Shown in pieces: positions 12,811 through 25,167 of a DNA stretch of 64,000 nucleotides (positions within the stretch are counted from its first letter, which is position 1; every line of letters starts with the position of its first letter). Both the position numbers and the translations under genes were made by a program. A model generated the notes under the pieces. The model saw only the letters and a list, made by a program, of their open reading frames with translations. It ran no database searches and was not told the DNA's origin. This stretch comes from Dipylidium caninum (taxonomy: Eukaryota; Platyhelminthes; Cestoda; Cyclophyllidea; Dipylidiidae): positions 2,666,001 through 2,730,000 of the forward strand of contig QEYB01001046.1 of NCBI GenBank assembly GCA_017562135.1, written 5' to 3'.

Positions 12811-14088
12811 TGGGATAGAAACTGGTCTAAATGGAGAATTAAACACTATGAAAGGAGGGTAATAAACCAAAGCTGATGAAAATGAACTAAAATGACAGCA
12901 TAATTTACAAGTCGAAAATTGAATTTGATGACTACTTTCAAGAAAAACAACACCAGGTCACCATAATCATTCCACTTACCGCCGTAAGTAAGACAGTACA
13001 GCAACAGGCCAGGCGAACGTGTCCGACAACCAATAGTTAAGTAAAGCGCACCAAAAACATCAATAACATCAATATCAGAAGGCTATTTACCATACCCGAA
13101 TATAATGCGAACGATACTTTAAAACATATAGTCAAAGCCGTGGTGACAATACATAACATTACCATTATTCGACATTGAACAAAGGCGTGGGAGACACTAA
13201 CACCTGACCAGGCATAACAGAGTTTATTCAGAACACATACTCATTATATGTGCAAAACAGAAGGAATTTGAATAAGACTAGCATTCCTCCGCTATTTTAT
13301 GAATTAACTCCGAGCCTTAACCGCTGCATTGAGGGTAATATATGGCATAACGTGACGCTTAAGTTTGTATTCTTACTGAACCGATTTTGTTATCTTAAGC
13401 ATCAAGACCCTTCGTTTCTGCAATACAAGTAGTACAACATAGACACCAAGCCGTAAAAAGCATCAAAGGCCAGCGATTTCCTTATACTTTGCCGCCAATT
13501 AGTCGCTAACCTGCGAGGCAAAAGCTGACAGTTCACGGTTCTGCATAAATTGAGAGCAAAATTTTACCTTCAAATCTCAAGTTTTTATCTGTGATGTATG
13601 TGTTGGGCTGACTTATCCACTTAGACCAAATGATATTCTAATTTCTAAAGTCTGGTCTTACCATTGCTATTTATTTGTTTGGGACACATTTCGTGATTTC
13701 ACCCATGTTGTAGGTTCTTGTGGGTGTCTCTAAAACTCAGGCAGAGAGGCGGTTAATGAAAAGTGCAATATGTAGGCTCCGAAATGCGTTATGGCATAAA
13801 GGTGCAATAGATGACTGGTAAAATCTGTTATTGAAAGTTTGCCAACATCAAGCCTCTTGAATTTTATTAATCGGTTATTGCGGCAAATAAACAAATTCGC
13901 CTTGTGAATCGACATATACGTTGGAAAACAATTGGTCCCCTACTCATAGTTTAACTACCACATTTTAGTAACTTGCACTCAAGGGTCACCATAAAGTTTT
14001 GTTTTTATCTTTCAAAAATTGTCAAGAATGGAAGCTTGTGCGTATTCGAAAGCTCATCTTTCTTATTCGCATACAACAGCCAGAAATC
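12811..14088. other. divergent intergenic region between RIOK2 and SLC16 gene
   Basis: AT-rich DNA between two divergently transcribed genes, so it should hold both promoters. I see no convincing TATA box, tRNA gene, repeat or extra exon; open frames are short and lack coding character. Confidence 0.6.
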
Positions 14089-17000
14089 ATGGAGAATTCA
14101 CCTAAAACGCCTGTACCTCTTACTAAAGAGAATTTTCAAGACAAGGGGTGGGCTTGGGTGGTTGCGTGTGGCGCCTTCTTGATCCATTTCCTATCGGCTG
14201 GTTGTGAAAAATCTTATTCCATTTGGTATGTCGAAATTCTGGATGCTTTTGCTACAAACTCATCAATAGCAGCCAGTTTGGGTGGATTTTGTGCCGCTGT
14301 ACGCCTCATTCTGGGTAAGTGTCTTTTCTACCTAATTTTTTCCAGCACCTATTTCAATCGTGTTGTGCGATAGATATTCAATTCAATCTGTGGTAATCCT
14401 CGGCGGGTTATTATCATGTGGTGGATTGCTTATATCGGCTTTGACAAAATCAATCCTGGGACTTTATTTAGGCTTCGGTCTTGTCTACGGTAGTCTCATT
14501 TACTATCATCACGTTCAATTTCAATTAGGTTTTGGTCTTACCCTTATATTTACTCCTGCACTCGTTGTTTGTACTGTGTATTTTGAAGAACGTCGAGCGA
14601 CTGCTCTTAGCCTTTCCCTCTCGGGTGCTGGCTTTGGGGCTTTCTGTGTTCCTCAGCTGGTTGCCCACCTTCTCCGTATATATGCATATCGTGGTGCTAT
14701 GTTTATTATGGCCGCCGTGGTATTACATTACTGCATCTCCGGTGCCATATTTTCACTCCCCTGGGTCATAAGCGAAAAAATCAAGTTAAAGAAGCTGAAT
14801 TTAGGGAGTACGTACCCTTGGCTGCTCGTATTAAATCAAAGTTATTGTTTATCGAACTCCTCAATGATGCCTTGTTCATGATTTTCACTACCTCCTTTAT
14901 CTTCAATATGATGGGGTCGGTTCCGGTTACTACCCTCATTATTCACTATGCGGAGGAGTTTGGTGTGAGTGATTAATAGGTTCCGCCGATACCCTTGTCA
15001 TTCTTTCCATTTTCCAGACTTTGTTTTACTTTAGATGAAAATTCACGTGTCAATTTTCCTCTTTGCAATTGAGGGCGGGGTTCAAATTGTGGCGAGGAGT
15101 TTATCAGGTCTGTTGTTTGATCAGAAGACTGTGAAAAAAGTGCGAGGCATTGTCTGGTGCTGTGATATCCTGGCCTCGGCGACAGTTGTGTGCCTTTTTG
15201 CGCTTTCCGGCAATTTCACAGTTATGGCCATCCTCATGGGATTTCGGGGGCTTTTTCTTGCTATCTACATTTCCCATCAGACTCTCATGACTTGCGATAT
15301 GTGCGAGAAGCCGAAGGAATCTGGCCTTCTTCCGCACGCCATTGGTATGACGCAATTCTTCAAAGGTATCGGCGTGCTTCTAGGTTCTTTAATTTCGGGT
15401 AAGTCTAATATTAATTCCGAAGCAAATGTAAAAGATGTAAATTCTCCGGTCGATTAGATCAAAGGAGTAAGAGTTCTACTATTACCCTTTTTTACTCATA
15501 AATGATACCTATTTAGGCCAGGGCTACGTCTGTCTAGACTGATATTTGGTATTATATCAGGAGATATGTGGATAGGCAACTAAAATTGTGACTAGAAACA
15601 CTGTCCATATATGAATAGACTTTTCCCATAAATTCTTCTTAGAAAACGGACAATGAAGGGGGTTTTCGGTTATTATTCTTGGTGCTCTTAAAATAGATTT
15701 TAGTTGTTTGCGAAATGTTGCAACCATACATTCGAAAAATCGGGTGTGCCACTTCTTTTGACATTTTATTAGTTAAGAAACAGAATAATTGTAACTTCTA
15801 GGTTAGATTGTGTAGACCGAATAGAATAATGCGAAACACCGATGTTCCTATTGATCACAGCAAAGGTCTCATTTTATGATAAAATGTTAGATACATTTTT
15901 AAATCACCACATGCGCACTACTTTTGTTTTGAGTCGAAATTCACTTTAGAATCGACGTAAGTCTAATTTTTCACCTCAATACTCCTCGATTTGTGCATTC
16001 CATTCTGCTGTACTTATTCATCTAAACCCCGAACATCACCACAATTCATGTATATAGAAACGAGTCTTCAGGCTTGTTTTGTGTCAGAACATGTCACATT
16101 ATCACTCAAACATGCAAAATCTCCACATGAGGACGGTCCTTCCATTGTTAAGTTGTTACCGCAGATCAGAGAAAGTCGTCGTGCTCGGAGTCAATCCATC
16201 GCATATGTATACGATGTTGATGAATTTTATTGTGCAAGTATACGTCGAATAAGCAATGCTAAGTTAACTCATCATTTGATAATGCAGAATAAAAATTTTA
16301 CTGCTGTAATCAAGCCTCCTGGTGAATGTCGAGCATGCACACAAACACGGATGTTTTATTTTCTGTTTTTTTTTGAATGTTTAAAGATGACGCCGGACCA
16401 AGTTAAATTGCTGTTAACAATAAAGCACACGGCAGGTGGGATCCCGCATTTTGATCAGGAGAAGCACATGTCTCAAAAATCATTTTGTCGTTAACCGAGC
16501 CAACTCTGGAATGTCAAAACTTGTGAGCTGGTGACACACATTGCTTTTGACGTAGTTTTAAGCCAAGCGCACCACCCTTTCTGTTGTATGATAACACCTC
16601 TCCGCCTCTTTGCGTTTCTTCACATAATCCATTCTGAGAAGGCGGACGTTGAGTTCTCTTTGTGCTCTCAACACGCCTTGTCTGTAAAGCCTCTCTATGT
16701 GCTGCTAGGAATCGGTTCTACCCGACTCTCGGACTAATTAATTTTCTCGGTCAGATAGAATCGTCCAATTTGACATCGTGTGATATGTCGAATACAATGG
16801 TTCTTATCACTGCTTGTGTGTGGTTTGAAGGGTATCGAAAAGACTCCAACTCCCTCCTCCCGCGGTAGTTCGGTTAGACTTTTGGTCTCTAGTGGACCGA
16901 TGGAGAAATATGCGGAAGTAAGTCACGTCTGAACGGTTTCTGTGCCCTGAAATGCTTTTTAGCTCTGTCTGTCGTTATTGTCGTGAGCACATTCTTGGCC

Positions 17001-18291
17001 CGTTTTGCAGGTACTTTCAGTTGTAATGGGTTGCCTATTAAAAGTCTGAGGAGTTGCACCTTACTGCGAAGCAAAACGGATTAGTCGTATCCAGTTGGTG
17101 CAATGGTTCATGCGTGTTTAGTTCGTCTTTTAGTTAAGTCCGCATTTGGCCCTCAAAAGCTCCCGTCCACTTTGATAATTTTGCGGTAGACAGTAGAGAT
17201 TATTATTGTTATTGAGTATATACCGTATTGCCTCAAAACTGAAGGGTGTCGGCGTTTCCGAATGTGTTCGACATCACAATTTGCTGCACAGAATATTCAC
17301 GAAGTTTCGGTACAGTTTTCCCTTTCCATTGACGCGATATCACGCATATTTATTATGAGTGCTAATGCTATTTTGGACACGGTAGATAGACTAGAAGAGG
17401 TCGTTTTGCACTGTTTCCATCTATTCACATGTCTATTATAATTTAGCTCTACCACCAACTGTCGTTTATATTTCCATGAATTGTGCCCGTTTTGTATACA
17501 TACAAACAGGTTGTTTGACCTTGGGTAAACACAAGTACACAGGCAACGATTATGTTGATGGTCATGGATGTTTGTGTCACAGTCGTCTGACGAAAATTCC
17601 AAGTTAGTGGGTTCCCAACTTCTAACACTACGCCGTTTCTGACATTTCTAATCCGGCCTAGTAAATCAGCTTTTTACTCAACATTTTGGGAGTTCTCTGG
17701 CGCGTAATTCTAAATCGCTCTCTTCTTATCTCTGACTTTTCTGCCACGCAACGAAAAATTTCTCTCCTTAGCGATGATCAGGAATCGCCTCCCATTTCCT
17801 GGAAATGCTAACTTACTTCATAATCTACCGGTTCATGAATCAAAATGGCACCTGCCGTAGAAGATAAAAGAGGGTTTGACTCGGTGACGAAAGCGTAATG
17901 CATGAATAGTACATGAACAATTTGCCTAGACGCCATCCAACTAGTAGGCTGTCCGGTATGGTCCCTGGATTGTTGACATCCTCCTAACAACTAAGTCTAA
18001 ATTGGTGAACACTTTCTCACAAAAAATTGCGCGACTTTAGGGATGCTCAAGGACATCACCGGCGATTACCGTGTGGCCTTCCTCTTTCTCGGCTTCAGCC
18101 AAATGTTCGGCTCGCTGTTGGCGTTACAGGCCATCGTCTGTCGAAGGTACAACTGCTTCCGAGGACAGTTGAGTTGGGGTACACGTACAAGCAGTCGGGA
18201 GGCCCTCCTCTCGGGCGGCTCGGAAAATGGGAGCAAAAGTTGTCACGAAGAAGTTGCTAGCGAGGACGCTTCCGGGGAAGAACACGTTTAG
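14089..18291 (+). CDS. SLC16-type monocarboxylate transporter
   Basis: Five exons: 14089-14314, 14346-14489, 14529-14964, 15035-15398, 18041-18291, about 473 aa after one correction. The start carries the SLC16 signature (DKGWAWVVACGAFLIHF), followed by many hydrophobic segments consistent with the 12-helix MFS fold. Also typical are CDRYSIQSVVILGGLLS in TM2-3, FEERRATALSLSLSGAGFG between TM4 and TM5, and ARSLSGLLFD in the second half. Members carry lactate, pyruvate, ketone bodies, aromatic amino acids or other substrates across membranes; the substrate here cannot be predicted. Introns 1 and 2 are 31 and 39 nt; the last is 2.6 kb and contains no gene I can support. One base seems missing at the CCCC run 14758-14761: adding one base joins FSLP to HKRKNQVKEA and keeps every later phase. 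Confidence 0.9.
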
Positions 18292-19963
18292 GACGTCGGC
18301 GTGTATTTGTGAGAGGTTAGTTTAAGACACCTAGACTTAATTGTGCCACAGCACTATGGGGGTTCTTCTTCCGCGAAAGCAAGATAACACTCGTTGTGCG
18401 CATACCACCAATGTTTCATACACAAACTCGACCATTCATTTGTAGACTAACTGTCTGTTTCGTTGTCTTCATCACAAAGGGGCGTTTTAACAGCTAACCA
18501 CGTCTCCGCCACCTTAGTTAAAACAACACGATGTGAATGACTGTCTTTTGTTTAGTGTTTTCGTCCATAAAAATGTCTCCTACACGTGCTCGTTATTCGA
18601 ATTTTCATATTATTTTCCAGCTGCATTTTGTCATAAATGTAATGTGGAAGTGTTCACTTTCCGCATCTAGAGGCTACTATCGAAATCGTTCTTCGAAACT
18701 GTTTAAAGTCAATCAATTTATTAATTTATAGGCCAATAAAGGGTGTTGTGGTGTGTTCACGGATGGTTTGCCTGATTTCGCATCCTCCCGGTACATTTAA
18801 CCGAAGTCACCACGAATTTGACAGTCAGTGAATTAAACATTAACATAGTATCCAGGCAAGCGCCAAAAATTTACGTGGAAAAAGTATCGTCAATCTGTTT
18901 CCAAGTATTCCAACTTTCGAAAACTAACCGACTTAAACGAAGCCTTCAGTTAGAACTAGCAGTTCTTTAAGATATGTCGTGTAGTTGTCCAACCAGTAGA
19001 TTTGTTATCCTTATTTTTTTTCATCGCTGAAAACAGGAATGTGTTAATGACCTTCGCTTTGCCCCACATTCTGCCCTCATTCCTCTTTGTGGCATCATTT
19101 ACTTCGGGAATTGTCTCAAGCTGAGAGCCAATTATGGAGAGGATTAAGTTCGCGTTTCCCTTCGTGACGCGAGTCTGTTTGTTCGAGTAGTAATTTGTAC
19201 TTTCCACAAACTTAGGGTGGCGAGACACTTCATCTGGTGGTCTTTGTAATCCACTGTTCCACCCAAAGCCACACCTAAAACCACCTGAAGCCTCAACCAC
19301 GGTCACGAGCTTTTGTATATTTTCTAAAAAGCGAGTTTTGAAAGCTTCCATGAATCCATTAACCCAAAGTATCTAATGTTTCTGGAAAACCAAGTATAGC
19401 TATAAGAGATTCGGATTGTATGCTCAATACACCTTAGGCTACAAATCTACTTCGATGAACATTGCAAATTTAAAGTACAGCATGTAAAAGGTAGTGAACC
19501 GAAGTGTGGGCCTATGTCTAGCAGAAAAACATCAGTATGCTTGTTTAATCGGTTATCATAAACTATTACTCGTGAAGGACACAAAATCGGCAAAAAGTTC
19601 TAGGGACAAACATGATAACTGATGTTTATTTTTCAGTTATCATGAAGAAGTTCAGACAGCACCTACACCGAACATCGACCAGAAAAGTGGCTTCAACTGC
19701 AGGGATGATCTCGCCTTAATTTTCACATCATTTGAGCATGACTACCAGATATACCTCTTCAAATCGATGGAATCGGCTGATTTATTTTAAATGATAATAA
19801 AGTTCTATGATTTTTAAACGTTAAAATCGCACAGAAAATGGGCGCAAAAAACAAGTCTCTCATTCACCAGTGAAGAACGGTGATAGAACGAACGGCGGAT
19901 CTGGTTACTAGCTCAGGTATCTATATGGAGGCTAGGAGAGCCTGTTACTAGACGCCAGTGCCG
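18292..19963. other. intergenic region after SLC16 gene
   Basis: No supported gene. An AATAAA at about 18733 could serve as a poly(A) signal for the transporter gene about 440 nt after its stop. The minus-strand open frame near 18956-19351 has no recognisable motif. Confidence 0.5.
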
Positions 19964-20526
19964 GGGAAAGGAGGTCGCCCTGCATACGAAATTCCATCAG
20001 CCTCTGAGTAGCGCTGTCTCTTTCACCACCCTTCTTGCTCCGCGTCGTCACGCGTCGAATGAAAAGCCGCACTTGGCGCTCCACCATCACGGCTCTTCCA
20101 GGGTACTCAGTTCCAGAAATGGTGTTAGGGGACTGATCGTAGTCTTATGTTAGCTGAAACGAATCATAGAGGAGGGTACTGCGTTCTTGCGCGATAGTAT
20201 GAGCTCGCTTTTTGGGGTTACAGACTACTCTCGAGAGGTCTGGGGACCTTCATCAAAACGTGATTCAGCGCCATTAACCGTCATTAATTAGGCATAAATC
20301 AAAAAATTCACAAAACTCAAAATCATTTTATCACTTCTTTATCATGTCTTCACATAATCAGCCATCTACACCATGTACTTTGCCCCGTGACATGGAGACA
20401 ATCAGTCCAGACAAGTGACACAGTAGCACTCTTTTGGGCGAAGTTTTCTAAGTTTTTTTCAAGCACATTGCGACACATTTGTCGCCGACCTCGCCTCACG
20501 CATGGTAGACTACACAATAATTTATT
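19964..20526 (+). repeat. 563-bp inverted repeat, left arm
   Basis: The reverse complement of this segment matches 23609-24171 over exactly 563 bp with about six substitutions and no indel by eye, about 99% identity. The similarity stops abruptly at both ends. No transposase, reverse transcriptase, tRNA-like boxes or clear target-site duplication could be seen. It contains the perfect palindrome CTCTCGAGAG. Most likely a copy of a young dispersed element of unknown class, or half of a recent inverted duplication. Confidence 0.9.
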
Positions 20527-21048
20527 GCATTTCAGACGTGTGTACTGGTGTTGCCAGAAAATGACTTCCAAGAGTAAAATATATTATGCACTAATGTGAA
20601 GGCGTAATTTATAGTTTAATGAAAGTACAAGAAAGAAGTTATCGCCCTTCTCTAAACACAAATAGGGATACAATCTGGATGCTTGTGAATCTACCTGGAC
20701 ATTCCGCAGTTTACGTGAATATTAAAGAGGTTGATGGCGCAGCTCATCCGCTATGGATATTTATGTATTAGAGGCTGGTTAAATCATTATGATACTTTAA
20801 GGACGTACACTGTCATGAGCCTCGAAATTTATTTGACCTCGATAATCAAACCACCTGTAACTAATTTTTAAATATCTACCAATTAATAATTAGCTAAAAT
20901 TACGCCAGCATAAATCATGTAAAATGTAAAATTCTTATCGGTTTGACAAACAGATATCTATCTAAATCGCGGTCGTGAATCAGATGTGTCTATTTGTTTT
21001 TGTTAGCCGGCTTAGTTTTGAGCGATTTCGAGTTGCCTCACGTTGGAC

Positions 21049-21542
21049 ATGGTGGCAAAGGCAGCGAAGAAACCGTTGGCCAAAGGGCCTTCGAAAAAAC
21101 AACCTCTTCGGTTTACAATTGAATGCTCTGCTGAAGTGGTCGATAAGGACATCATCGACTTCGCATTCTTCGTAAGTTTCTGTGGCACTTGTGGTGTTAC
21201 TGCAGATTAGGGCCACCTCCCCTAATCATGTGCCGTCTCGCATTTCTAGGAAAGGTATTTGAAGGAGCATATCAAGGTCAATGGAAAAGTGAAGAATTTG
21301 GGCAAGGATGTTCATGTGGAACGTGAGAAGTCCACCGTTCACGTGACTTCGTCGATACCGTTTTCGAAAAGGTATGTAAATGGATCCATTATTTCTGCGT
21401 TAGGTACCTCAAATATCTTACAAAGCGCTTTCTCAAACTTCACAATCTCCGGGATTATCTTCACGTTATTGCCACCAGTAAAACTGCATACCAGTTGAAG
21501 TTCTTTAACTTCGACACGGAGGAAACTGACGATGATGAATAA
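21049..21542 (+). CDS. RPL22: 60S ribosomal protein L22 (eL22)
   Basis: Three exons: 21049-21171, 21250-21371, 21404-21542, giving 127 aa, the usual family size. The protein begins with a Lys-rich segment, followed by [20 protein letters not shown]. The core ([36 protein letters not shown]) matches eL22, and the C-terminus is acidic ([10 protein letters not shown]), as in animals. eL22 is a 60S subunit protein that binds rRNA. Intron 2 is 32 nt (21372-21403). No frame correction is needed. The gene lies between the two inverted 563-bp arms and is convergent with the minus-strand membrane protein gene. Confidence 0.97.
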
Positions 21543-21548
21543 ATTTCC

Positions 21549-21554
21549 AATAAA
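21549..21554 (+). promoter_or_regulatory. poly(A) signal AATAAA of RPL22
   Basis: AATAAA begins 7 nt after the RPL22 stop codon. A second AATAAA overlaps the stop itself. If used, the 3' UTR is only about 25-40 nt. Confidence 0.6.
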
Positions 21555-21817
21555 TCATAAGTCATTCGTTTTATCTATCAGATCCCACGGGTCCGTCTTA
21601 CATAGAAACATGTACTTTGTGAGTTTGACGTGTAGTACTTCTCCGGTGTTGACGAATTTTCTACGTTTTAACACGCTTACGTTGTTAAGATTAGTGGGTC
21701 GAAACACAGATGCTTTGTTGGTTTTGTGATTTGGCGAACACCCTATGGTTGCTAATTAGAGGAGATTTTGGCGATTAGTGATTGCTTTTAATCGGGGTAC
21801 AAGCTAAAAAAGGCACT

Positions 21818-22945
21818 TTAACTTGTATCTGTCATTGAGTCATCAATTATCTCAATTCCTAGGGACTGTAGGTCGGAGGGATCCGCTCCCTTCATCAGAG
21901 TCGTCCAATTTCGAAGGCAGAGCAGGATTGGAATTACGATGATGCTCAGAATCAGCAGCAGAGGCGTTATCCGCAGGTCTAAAAAGTTAAAAATGGTTGG
22001 AAACGTCTCTTGTTGCATAGTTCGTCATGGACAGAATTGTGGTCGGTCTTCGGCTACTTTCTGACCCTTACATGTATGCGTTTCGTGTTCTGTGATTCTG
22101 TAAGGTAGAAAATTTCTCGCGAAATGGGTTGACAGTATTGGCGTTGGCTGATACGGCGAATGCGGTGCCGTTTGAATGGGCGGTTGCCGAGGCAGGTGAT
22201 CTTTGTATACCTCCAGAGTTTTTGTTTCCACTTTTTGGGGAGTTGGTAGCTTTTCCTTATTCGATAAATCACTGGGACTCGGAGACTTATTACTCCGGGC
22301 TGAAATTCTCTCGTATGCCTACAGTAAGAATGTTCGACATACTTTATCTTGTTCGATTGGTTTTACTGTTACGACAAATTTTGTGTGAGCAATTTGTTTA
22401 GGGGTTACCATGACCAAGGCATTGACATTGGGTCCCTCTTCAGTTTTTTTTACCATTCGAAGCTCTTGTTCCAAATGTCTTTTGGTATTTGGTGTTCTGA
22501 CGCGTGTTTCCCCAGACCAGTTTTCAGTTGATGGTTGATGAGACGAAGGCAAGGATAAAAGGATAGGAAAAGACTGTAAACCCTTTTTTTTTCAAATGAA
22601 GTAACCCTTGCTAATTCGTGGTTTATTTTAAGGTAATACCTTGTCGGCAGAAGCCAGATCATATAGCTCAACCCGTCTGGGGGTGAAAGGAAGTGATACG
22701 CACTCAGGGAGCAGCTCCGCTCGAGGTGATGTTTTTCTATTAATGGGAGAGTAGGAGAGATCTGAAACACTTAACTGTGGCTTCGTTAGGCGTTTTGGTT
22801 TTGGCGGAGGTGAGGGGTGCGTGGTTTTGGGTTGTGTTTCTTTCTGTTCCCCAAAATGTGGCTTTTTTGATTGTGATGTTCTGCTTGTCTCTTCCACTAG
22901 TGGGACATTTTCACAACGTGAACTTGTGACTACATGTGGCTCCAT
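21818..22945 (-). CDS. unidentified single-pass membrane protein (C-terminal anchor)
   Basis: I do not recognise this gene. Four exons fit on the minus strand: up to 22945-22640, 22573-22343, 22318-22072, 21978-21818; about 314 aa from the ATG at 22945. The frame stays open to 23008, and an acceptor-like CTTTAG lies just upstream of the ATG, so a further 5' exon is possible. Most of the protein is Pro/Ser/Lys-rich and likely disordered (PPPKPKRLTKPQLS). Near the C-terminus is one clear membrane segment (LLLILSIIVIPILLCLRNW), followed by a 33-residue acidic tail ending DDSMTDTS. That layout fits a tail-region anchor with a long cytoplasmic or nucleoplasmic domain. One junction uses either a 24-nt intron (22319-22342) or a 48-nt one with an upstream donor. 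Confidence 0.65.
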
Positions 22946-23608
22946 GGCTTCAAATTGGGCTAAAGATATGAAGAGTTGCATCCTGAGTTGTGAGGTAACG
23001 TTCAACACCGTTTTACTTATAATATTTTTAGTGGTTTCTCATAAATGCCAGAATAACGGTCTGTTTAATATAAATGAGGGTCAAGTTTTATGACATACAT
23101 CTATGGAAATTCAACCGCACTCTTTAAAAATTTCTCTCACGGTCATGGAAGCATAGAAAAAAAGTTCGTTAAACATTGTAGAAGTTTCGCTTTTTGTAAT
23201 AAACGGTTCTGTACCTTAGAATGGTGTCGAAGTAGAGGACTTAGTTATAATCGTAGATGGTTCTAAATAAATCGGCCAACGGAGCGCGAATTACTCGAAC
23301 GCTGCTCCCCTTTTAGCCAATTCAAATGGGTATGATGACAATGTAGGAAACAATTTGGAAGTTAGGCAGATAAAGATTAAGCCTCTCTTCTGAGTGGTGA
23401 ACTCATGATAAAGAAGAAATAAAAAGACGGTTACTTAATTGGGTTACCGTCGTAGTAGTTACAAGGAGTATTTATAAAATAAGGTTGCGTTTCTGAAAGA
23501 TTTAAAAAGGTTGTTAGGCGATATTCTGTTGGAAATGAGTCTGACTCCATCTAAGATTAGGGCTTAATCAGTGACACCGTCTAGTATCTATCACCCCCGT
23601 TCAATGAT

Positions 23609-24171
23609 AATAAATTATTGTGCAGTCTACCATGCGTGAGGCGAGGTCGGCGACAAATGTGTCGCAATGTGCTTGAAAAAAACTTAGAAAACTCCGCCCA
23701 AAAGAGTGCTACTGTGTCACTTGTCTGGACTGATTGTCTCCATGTCACGGGGCAAAGTACATGGTGTAGATGGCTGATTATGTGAAGACATGATAAAGAA
23801 GTGATAAAATGATTTTGAGTTTTGTGAATTTTTTGATTTATGCCTAATTAATGACGGTTAATGGCGCTGAATCACGTTTTGATGAAGGTCCCCAGACCTC
23901 TCGAGAGTAGTCTGTAACCCCAAAAAGCGAGCTCATACTATCGCGCAAGAACGCAGTACCCTCCTCTATGATTCGTTTCAGCTAACATAAGACTACGATC
24001 AGTCCCCTAACACCATTTCTGGAACTGAGTACCCTGGAAGAGCCGTGATGGTGGAGCGCCAAGTGCGGCTTTTCATTCGACGCGTGACGGCGCGGAGCAA
24101 GAAGGGTGGTGAAAGAGACAGCGCTACTCAGAGGCTAATGGAATTTCGTATGCGGGGCGACCTCCCTTCCC
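23609..24171 (-). repeat. 563-bp inverted repeat, right arm
   Basis: Reverse-complement partner of 19964-20526 with the same length and about 99% identity. 3082 bp lie between the arms. Read on the + strand from TGTGCAGTCT to CTTCCCA it has TG..CA ends like an LTR, but no duplication flanks these ends, and the similarity starts 10 bp before the TG. Confidence 0.9.
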
Positions 24172-24687
24172 AAGAATTGGAGTCTTCTGCTTAATGGCTG
24201 TATCTTTTAATTCAACCGTAGCCGTCCACCTTTCGCATTGCTGCAATGCGACTCTACTTTACACCTAAGTATGCTCGAAAAACAATTGATTGGATATGTT
24301 GGTTACGCTATAATAAAATGAGGATTCATGAAAGCTAAACATGGAATGATTATTACCTGCTAGGCGTATTCTTAATTCTTCGTTGAAATATTTCGACGAT
24401 GACATTTCTGAATTCTGCGCTTTAGAAAGGATTATACATATGCAGATATGACGTAAGTGATAAATGGGTACTGAGTAGTTGTTCTTTACCTGAATATATT
24501 TTTCACAATTTTTCAAATCTAAAAATGGATATTTGGTGATAATTGTTGTTTTATTCCCGTAAACCTAAAAAATCGAAGCCTAGCTAATTTTACTTTCTGA
24601 TTCCTATAATTTATTTTCGACACAAACGCTGCAAATTACTAGATCATTATTTAAATCACATCCATGTCAATAACGCTAAATTGTTAC

Positions 24688-25167
24688 CTCGTGAAGCTTC
24701 CGATTCATGCTTAACTTTTACTCTCCGTGTGTGAACCGTTTTCTTTGGCAAATGGCAGCATTCCCCACAGAGAAACCTCTTTTCCGTAATGTAGAACCTC
24801 GAAGAGGGGGGAATATTGAATCTATTTTAGTACGTCATCATTTTTTGCATACCCGCACTGCGAACATCGAAGGCAATTTTTATGAAACTGTCCGAAAGAT
24901 GTTATTACTCGGTCGCCTTTGATACTCTCTTTACAAATATTACAATTAGCGGGCTTGATTTCATCTCCACAGATAATTTTACCCGACACTACAAAAAAAG
25001 GCTTGTTGTGAAGATCCAGTTCACACACTACGAGGAGTAACGCAATCTCAGAGTAACGTTAATTTACCAGAACATCTAAAGCAATCCGAATGGAATGAAC
25101 CTCCTTTTGTTTGGTAATAAGGGGCCAAGCACTCTTGGCCACATACTATGCATGTATGCCCGGACAT
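24688..25167 (-). CDS. LIM-domain protein (two LIM domains, partial model)
   Basis: Three minus-strand exons are supported: 25167-25068, 25027-24834, 24797-24688. LIM1 begins CIVCGQECL, continues FHSDCFRCSVC and ends ICGDE. LIM2 begins CNICKESIKG, continues FHKNCLRCSQC and ends FLCGEC. These are zinc-binding protein-interaction modules. The spacing between the LIM2 Cys pairs becomes 16 residues, as the family needs, only if one A is removed from the A6 run of exon 2 (TTTTTT at 24847-24852 on the + strand); the splice phase then also fits. A basic segment follows LIM2 (KKTVHTRRVKVKH). More exons probably lie between 24265 and 24480 but I could not join them. The pair loosely resembles the actin-binding LIM (abLIM) type; the subfamily is uncertain. 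Confidence 0.7.

Noticed and set aside
15991..16494. 167-codon + frame inside the SLC16 intron
   Set aside because: Cys/His/Ser-rich with poly-Phe from a T run; no domain, and it lies in an intron well defined by flanking exons.
20350..20599. Small frames inside the left repeat arm
   Set aside because: No similarity to transposase, reverse transcriptase or other mobile-element proteins that I can recognise; one arm carries substitutions without coding bias.
23609..24171. LTR interpretation of the repeat arm (TG..CA ends)
   Set aside because: Similarity extends 10 bp beyond the TG, no target-site duplication is visible, and the two arms are inverted, not direct.
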